45,014 nucleotides of DNA, taken from Kordiimonadales bacterium. Lineage in GTDB: Bacteria > Pseudomonadota > Alphaproteobacteria > Sphingomonadales > Kordiimonadaceae. The first letter of the stretch is position 1; each line of letters begins with the position of its first letter. Shown one piece after another: positions 33,801 to 42,800 of this stretch. The stretch lies in the NCBI GenBank assembly GCA_015485385.1, contig WFTS01000017.1, positions 1 to 45,014 of the forward strand, written 5' to 3'. The notes beneath the pieces are model-generated. The model worked only from the letters and a program-made list of their open reading frames with translations, made no database searches and was not told the origin of the DNA. The translations under genes were made by a program, and so were the position numbers.

Positions 33801-36800
33801 CGCTGTCGCTGCTGAGCTATGGTTTACTTTCCTGCATCAGCAAATTAGCGGCTGGTTGGCTAAACGGTCCTCTGAGGACTGTAAATTCCTGATCCTTGTG
33901 CCGCAGCATATACCCCCGATGCTGACAGAGCCATTGTCTGCCTTGCTGAAAACAGCGGTTTTGGAAAACCCGAAAATCAGCGGTAGTATTATCCAAACTA
34001 GCGAAGATATCCCAGATGAAAATCATCTGAAAATTATTGAGGCTGAGCTGTGTAGCAGCAGCCGTTTTTCGTGTGTGCGGTATGACCGTGATTTGATCCG
34101 CAGTGTGTGGAGGCCGCGTGCCGTTCCTGTACCTGATACTGTTGCAAGCGCAACGGACGTATCTGTTGATGCAAATGGCGTTTACTGGATCACCGGCGGC
34201 GTTGGTGGCTTGGGGGCGCATTTTACAAACTGGCTAATCGCTTGTGGGGCAAAAAACATCGTCCTTAGTGGGCGACGCGCAAAGCTGGATGCTGCGGCCT
34301 TAGCCATGATTAAACAGCTGCAAGCAAATGACGTGTCCGTCCAGTATAAAGCGTGTGAAATAGCGGATGCGACATCTGTTGAAGGGTGTGTGGCCTGGAT
34401 CGCCGAGCAGATAGGCCCCCTAAAAGGGATTATTCATGCAGCCGGAGTTCTGGAGGATGGTTTTATTTTCAACCAACCTCAGTCAGCGATCGCCAACGTG
34501 TTCGCCCCCAAGGTCGCTGGGCTGTATAATCTGGATGCTGCCACCTGTGATATAGACCTTGATTTTTTGGTTTTGTGTTCATCTGTGGCGGCGACGTTCG
34601 GCAATGCGGGTCAGGCGGTTTATGCCGGGGCCAATGCTTATATGGATGCGTTCGCTCAGCACCGCAGAGATATGGTGCAGAAAGGCGAGCGTAGAGGGCA
34701 TACAGTTGCTATAGGCTGGCCGCTCTGGGGTGAGGGCGGCATGAAAGTGGATGCACCCACGCAAGAGGCAATGACGCTGCGATGGGGGACTGTTCCCATG
34801 ACAACAGACGCAGGCTTGCAGGCATTATCGAACATTATCACTATGCCGACGGCCCTTAATTACACGGTTTTATATGGCTATGATGATCGCATAACAGGGT
34901 TTTTAGAAAGCTTTGGCTTACAGGATAAAACCAGCTCAAGCATTGCTGAAAGCGTCAGTGTTTCAGATAAAATAGTTGCAGGTGGTAGCCCTGAACCTGA
35001 CAAGCAAGCTTTGCTTAAAGGCACCGTACAGTATTTGCGCGATGTGTTTGCTGATGTGTTGGAGTTTGAACCAGACCAGATACGGCCTAACCGCAAACTG
35101 GACGAATATGGACTAGAATCGATTTCTATTGTTGAAGCAACCAACCAGCTAGAGAAAACGTTAGGCCCTTTATCTAAAACTCTTTTGTTTGAATATGTGG
35201 ACATCAACGGTATTGCCGGACATTTGCTGGAAACCCACCAGAGTGCGCTGGAGAAAATGTTGGCCAGCAAGCATACGACTTCACCTGAGCCTTCTGCATT
35301 AACCGCGAGCAGCCAAACGGCTGCGCATGAACAGCCGGTTGCGCATAAAAAAGAAATTGATCCAGAAACCGATCTAAAATCCGGGCGAACCCTAGCCTCT
35401 GGTCAAGACGGAGCAGCGAATTCTTCAAATAAATCCTCTAGCCACGATGTTGCGGTTATAGGCCTTTCTCTGCGTGTCGCTAAAGCCGAAGACCAAGACG
35501 CTTTTTGGGATATGCTGGCAGAAGGAATTGACGGGTTCGAACCATGGCCGCAGTCCCGTTGGGATCACGGGGCTATTTTGCACCCTGAACGGGATGTCCT
35601 TGGTAAAACGGTCGTTAAAACAGGCGTGTTCCTAGACGATATCGATAAATTCGATCCGCGTTATTTCCGTATATCGCAAGCCGAAGCAGAACTGATGTCA
35701 CCTGAGGTCAGATTGTTTTTGGAGGCCAGTGTAAACGCCTTTGAAGATGCTGGATATTCCCGCGAATATATGGATCGCCGCTATGATGGGGATGTTGCGG
35801 TCATTATGGGGTCTATGACCAACGAATACCATCTGTATGGGTTCCAAAACATGCTGGTGCGTGGGTCAAAAGCAAGCGGGAGCTACACCGGCACGATCCC
35901 TAATATGGTCTCTTATTATTACGGATTTAAAGGCCCCTCTTATTTTCTTGATACCATGTGTTCGGCGTCTTCTACCTGTGTGCATGAAGCGGTGCATATG
36001 CTGCGAGCAGGGCGCTGTAAAATGGCCTTGGCAGGGGGCGTTAGCCTATTGCTGCACCCCCAGAAACTTATCGCCACGTCTCAAGAGCATTTCACCACAA
36101 AAACCGCCGATGTTATCCGGGGCTACGGTGTTGGAGCAGACGGCACGATACTGGGGGAAGGCGTTGGCGCGCTGGTTTTGAAAACACTTGAGGATGCAGA
36201 ACGCGACGGAGATCATATTTACGGCGTTATTAAAGGCAGCGGGGTCAGTAATGCGGGGACACGCAACGGCTTTACGGTGCCGAACCCTAACCAGCAGGCC
36301 GTGGCTATCCAACATGCTCTGGATGACGCCGATATTGATGCTTCCACAATAGGCTATATTGAAGGGCACGGCTCTGGTACGGCCTTGGGTGATCCTATCG
36401 AGGTGAAGGCCTTAACACAGATATTTGCGGGCGAAGGTGTTGAAAATCAAACCTGCCCTATTGGCACGGTAAAAAGTAATGTGGCTCATTTGTTGGCTGC
36501 TTCCGGGTTAGCTGGTATTGCAAAAGTATTGATGCAGATGAAGCACCGCGAACTCGCCCCTTCCTTACATGCTGAAAAGTTAAACCCCGATATAGCTTTT
36601 GATAAAACGCCATTTTACGTGCAGCAGAAACGCGAAGTTTGGAGACGAAAACGCGATAAAGCTGGGCAGGAATTACCTCTCAGGGCCGGGGTAACATCAA
36701 TTGGTGCGGGCGGCATGAATTCTCATATTATATTTGAGGAATACCGTGATGCACGGGTTCGCACTCATCCGCCTGTTCTGGGGCCTGAATTGTTGGTTTT

Positions 36801-39800
36801 CTCGGCGATGAACCAACGTTCTCTGCAAGCTGTAACGGATCGCTTTTGCCAGTATTTGGAACAAGCCTCCGATACGGCTTTGGGTGACATTGCCTATAGT
36901 TTGCAAGTTGGTAAGAATGAGCTGCCCTGTAGGCTTGCAGTTGTCGCGCGTGATTTTTCTGATTTGAAAACTCAATTGGAACGCTTTTCCGCAGCGCCTC
37001 AATCTGCGGGGCATTGGCATTATATCCCTTCTGTATTTTCTCAAGACGCGCCTGAGGACACAGAAGCATTAACCGCCGCGCTTCAAAGACGCGCTCTTGA
37101 TGTTGTTGGCAAGGCTTGGACCGAAGGGGCAGTGATTGATTGGGAAGCCCTTAACCTAGATAGGGATATGCGCCGTGTATCCTTACCGGCTTATCCGTTT
37201 GAGCGTGTCAAATGCTGGTACAAAGATGCGCCGGACGCGCCTTCTGTAATTAATCCGCTTGGGTCGAAACTAAAATTACATCCGTTTGTTGGCAGCAACC
37301 AATCTGATCTGGGGGGCTTAATTTATACGACACCAATGTATTTAGAGGAGATGCAGGATTATCTTTTCACACAGGACCGTCAGCAATTTTTAAACCCGGT
37401 TTGCGCGGCAGAGGTTGTTATGGCGTTGGCCCGTATCGCAGGGTTGTCCGGTGATTTGATCTTAAAAGACCTTTCCGTGCAAAGTGATATAAAGTGGACT
37501 GACGTTCTAAGCGTGACCAGCAGGGTTACTCAAATTGCGAATGCAGAAGTTCAAATTCATGTGGACTGCTTAAGTGAGGAGGGCGCAAGACCTTGGGCTA
37601 TCGGAGCTGTAGAATCCGGGCTCTCAGTTGCCGGAACAATGGCCCCTTATTTTGACATTGATGCCTTTTTTGACATTGATGCCTTGCGTGACACCGCGAT
37701 TGAACATGTTGATCACGCAGTATTCTATAAGACTTTGGGCGATCAAGGATTTGGATTTGGCCCTTTCCTCGAGGTGGTGGAACGCGCTTACCGACTGGCA
37801 GATGGGCGTTTGCTTTGCAGTTTGCGCGCAGATGCTCCGCAACAGGATGGGTTCAAACGTAATTTACAACTTTCCGCCCCGGCATTAGCTGCGGCGCACC
37901 AATTGTTAGAAATGGCTGACAGTGGTTGGTCCAAGGCTGAGCACTGGCATTTGAAGCACGCGTATTTCACCAGTGGTGATGTGAGACATGTGTGCCTAGA
38001 CCATAAAGCGCCAGATGGCTTTCAGTTGATTTTCTTGGATGCTGCAGCCAGGGCTGTTTGTCATTGGCAAGGAATAGCACGAGACAGCGTTGAGCTGCCG
38101 CTTGCGGCGCAAAGTCAAAACCCGATCAGTGAAAATCAGCCCAGTCAGCACCAAATTAGCCAAAGCTCTGTCCCAGATAATGTAAAAACAAACAGTCTGA
38201 TCGTTCAAACATTATGTCAGCTCGCAGGGGATATTTTAAAGTTCCCCGCAGATGATATTGGTGTGCGCGACCCTTTTCATGATCTGGGTTTCGATTCTAT
38301 TACCTTAACCAGATATGCCCATGACCTGAGCAATCGGCTTTCTGTTGAGATTTCTCCAGCCCTGTTTTTTGAATGCGAACATATAGAGGCGTTAAGCCAA
38401 TATTTGATCGAGCATCACGGAGCCGTATTAGCATCTACCGAGCCTGTTACGCCGTCTGCTTCATCTGTTCAGAATAAGCCTCAAAGAACCTTGGCAGCCA
38501 GAGGCCCGGCCTCCCGCACTGTAACGTCAAGCCCTGCGGATGATGCCATCGCCATTATAGGTATGGCGGGGCGCTTCCCCGGAAGTGAGAATATTGAGAA
38601 ATTCTTTGATCATCTGTTAGCGGGAGACAGCTTAATTGGTGATCTCCCATTAGAGCGATATCACGGCGAGTATTTATCCGGTTTGCAGCAAGCCAATTTT
38701 GTTAAACGGGGTGGCTTTCTGGAGGATGTTGATCAATTTGATGCGGCCTTTTTCAAAATATCACCAGTAGAAGCAGAGCGTATGGACCCGCAGCAACGTT
38801 TGTTGCTTCAGACGGTGTATCACGCGCTGGATCATGCGGGGTACGCACCCGCAGACCTACCGGAACATACAGGTGTGTTTGTCGGGGTTAGTGCGCTAGA
38901 TTACGCCGAGTTGTTGCGCCAAAATGGTCTTGGCGCTGATGGGTATGCAGCAACTGGTAACTCACTGGCTATGGTGGCAAACCGGGTGTCGCACGCTTTA
39001 AATTTACACGGCCCCAGCCATGCGGTGGATACGGCCTGCTCTAGTTCGCTGATTGCCTTACAACAAGCCGCCCAAGCCATCCAAAGCGGGCGCTGTGATA
39101 CGGCTTTGGTTGGCGGGGTAAACCTTTGCCTTTCCCGAGAAGGATTTGAAGCGCCGCTGGATGCGGGCATGTTAAGCCCTACAGGATACTGTAAAAGCTT
39201 TGGCCGTGATGCGGATGGCTATGTTCGGGGCGAAGGGGTGGCTACGTTGGTTGTCAAGCGTCTTGGTGATGCCAAGCGTGACGGCGATAATATTTTGGGT
39301 GTGCTTATAAGCGGTGCTGAAAACCACGGCGGCCATGCCGGGTCATTGACAGCTCCAAACGTGAAAGCACAGGCCGCTCTGGTACAGCAGGCAATGGCGG
39401 ATATTGATCCGCGTTCTATTTCTTACATAGAAGCGCACGGAACAGGCACCCAGCTTGGTGATGCTGTTGAGGTTAACGGGTTAAAGCAGGCCTATGCGGC
39501 CCTGATGCAAGGCCAGTCCGTGGATGCTCCTTTCATTGGGTTGGGATCGGTTAAATCTAATATTGGTCACTTAGAAGCTGCTGCTGGTTTGGCGGGGGTG
39601 ATAAAGGTGTTGATGGCGATGCAACAGCAGGCGTTGCCGCAAACCCTGCACTGTAAGGATGTTAGCCCGCATGCTAGCTTGGAGGGATCTCCCTTTTATC
39701 TGTTGCAAGACCAAGCACATTGGCCGCACTCGGTTGATAGCAGTGGGGCTCGACTGCCTAGACGAGCCGCAGTTAGCAGCTTTGGATTTGGCGGCGCGAA

Positions 39801-42800
39801 CGCACATGTGGTGTTAGAAGAAGCGCCTTATGGCCATGTGGCTAACCGCCAGCCTCGTCCAGCAACAGCTTTTGCGCAAACACGCTATTGGATACCCAAA
39901 GGGGACGATACATTTTCAGAAACGGTGTTGCTGGCCCCCAACTGGGAAAAAGCGGCTTTGGGTGAACCAAATGGCCGCAAATATGCTGCACGCCATATTG
40001 TTCCATGTGAAATTATGGTTTCGCAAATACACGGCGGTCAGGTGCATTTTGTTGATACTGGCGGCGGCGATATTGGTACACGTTACGCTGTGATGGCACA
40101 GTCTCTACTTGTGGTCTTACAGGGGCTGATGCGTGAGGCTGGACAGGGTAAAACGCTGATACAGTTGGTGGTGCCTTATGCCGGTGATAGCTCGGATGAT
40201 CGTGAACTTTTTGCGGGTTTGGCAGGTATGCTGGAAACAGCAAACGTTGAACATCCCAATATTTTGGGGCAGGTTATTGAAGTGCCTGCGGATATTGCAT
40301 CTGAGCCTTTGGCGTCACTGTTGGCCAGCGAGATGGGGTCTTGTCATAAGCGTGTCCGTTACCTTCAGGGGCACCGCTATGTATGCTCATGGCAAGACAC
40401 TTCACCTTCCCTAGCGCTTTCCGACCGAGCATATACCAAGGTCAGTCTGATCACTGGCGGCTTGGGTGGTTTGGGCCGCTTGGTTGCAACAGATATTGCA
40501 GCAAGCCAAAAGGGTGCGGTGATTATTCTGACTGGTCGATCTCCGCTGAGTGAGGACCATACGGCCTTTATGGGGGGGCTACGCCGTCAGGGCGCAACCG
40601 TTCAATATATTCAGGCGGATGTTGCTGATAGGGCTGCTGTTGCCCTTATGGTGGGCCAAATCCAAAGGCAGCACGGCAGTTTGAATGCTATCTTCCACTG
40701 TGCGGGTTACTTGCGCGACGGATATATTCAGTACAAAAATAAAACAGACCTTCTTGCTGTATTGGCACCAAAAGTATCCGGGGCTTTAGCCTTGGTAGAG
40801 GCTTGCCGCACAGTAAATCTGGATACTTTTGTTCTATTCTCATCTTTGGCCGGTGTGACCGGGAACGAGGGGCAGGCGGATTATGCAGCCGCAAATGGAT
40901 TTTTAGATGCTCTGGCAGATAGAAGCTCTGGGAAAATCATATCTATCAACTGGCCGTTATGGCGACATGGCGGCATGCAGGTTGATACGGCTGTAGAAGA
41001 AAGACTATATCGGCAGATGGGCCAAAGGCCGCTGGAAACAGCGCAGGGACTTGCAGTAATATCTTATGCTGTAAATGCTGGTTTAGACAGGCTGGCGGTG
41101 GTTTCCGGCGATACAGCGCGTATTAGGAAATATTTCACAGGCCGTGCTCAATTGGAACATGCTGCCTCATCTGCCTCATCTGCGCCTCAAAACACCGCTA
41201 ACGCGCAAGGGAAAACCCCTGAGAATTCGGATGAGAGGCAGTTGCGGGCAAGTATAATTTCGGCTCTTTCTGATCTGTTTGCAAAGGCCAGTGGGTTTGC
41301 TGCTGCGGATATTGATGCCGGTACGCCACTTGAAGAATACGGTATCGATTCTTTAATGATCACACGTCTAAATGGGGCGCTGGGCAAGGTTTTTGGCGCG
41401 CTACCCAAAACACTTTTCTTCCAGTATCGCACTTTGCAGGAAATCGTGGATTATCTGTTGCAAGAACAGCGGCAACGTTGCTTGGATTGGGTAGGCCATG
41501 TGGATGATCTGGTAGAAAATGGACCTATGGTGTCAAAAGGTAGCGACCATGAAAAAGCTCCGCAACCAGCTGGCTATTCAGCGGGGTCTGGCGGTGCCGG
41601 GGTTGAACCGGTGGCCATCATTGGCATTAGTGGCCAGTATCCGGGCGGCGATGATCTTGATGAATTATGGGCAACGCTAAATTCTGATACGGATGTGATT
41701 AGTGAAATCCCTGAAGAACGTTGGTCTTTAGATGGGTTTTACAATGCAGACCCAGAGGAAGCAGTGCAGCAAGGCCTCAGCTATGCAAAGTGGGGTGGTT
41801 TCCTGAAGGGGTTTGCTGATTTTGACCCGCTGTTTTTCAAAATATCGCCGCGGGATGCCGCCGCAATGGACCCACAGGAACGCCTATTTTTAATGAGCGC
41901 ATGGGCGGCTTGTGAGGATGCAGGATATAGCCCAGAACGCTTGCGCAGGCTCACAGCTGGGCAGGTTGGCGTTTTTGCCGGAGTGACAAAAACCGGTTTT
42001 GCCCTGCATGGCCCATTTGAAAGCAATGAAGGCACTATAGTGCGCCCCTCAACATCGTTTGCCAGTGTTGCAAACCGTGTTTCGCATGCACTTGATATTT
42101 CGGGCCCCAGCATGCCGGTTGATACCATGTGTTCGTCATCGCTAACGGCTATCCACGAGGCCTGTGCTTATGTCCGGGCTCATGACGGTGCTATGGCTTT
42201 GGCTGGCGGCGTAAATTTGTATCTGCATCCTTCCAACTTTGTCGAATTATGCGCGGCTGGAATGCTTAGCACGGATGGGCGCTGCAAAAGTTTTGGAGAG
42301 GGTGCAAACGGATTTGTTCCCGGCGAAGGCGTTGGGTGCGTCCTTTTGAAACCCCTGTCTCGTGCCGTGGCCGACGGTGATCATATTCATGCGGTTATTC
42401 GCGGTAGCGCTGTTAATCACGGCGGCCGAAATCACGGCTATACTGTTCCTAACCCGGCAGCGCAAAGTGCCGTTATTCAAGCTGCAATGCAGCAGGCTGG
42501 CGTTACGGCTGATGAGGTTGCTTATATTGAAGCACATGGGACCGGCACGGCGCTGGGAGACCCAATTGAAGTGGAGGGGCTGACACAGGCCTTCCGCTTG
42601 GATACCAACGCTAATGGTTTCTGTGCGCTTGGGTCTGTAAAATCAGTTATGGGACACCTTGAGGCGGCGGCGGGCATTGCTGGGTTAACCAAGATTATTT
42701 TGCAAATGAAGCATGCTGCATTGGCACCTACCCGCCATGTTACCTCTACCAATCCCAATATTAATTTTGATGCAACGCCATTTATTTTACAGCGCACAGG

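Noticed and set aside
32287-34221. Minus-strand ORFs of 70-134 codons opposite the PKS
   Set aside because: All are antisense to conserved KS, DH and KR sequence and lack any recognisable domain.
37270-38090. Active DH in PKS module 2
   Set aside because: Both catalytic motifs are replaced, so it was called a B domain instead.
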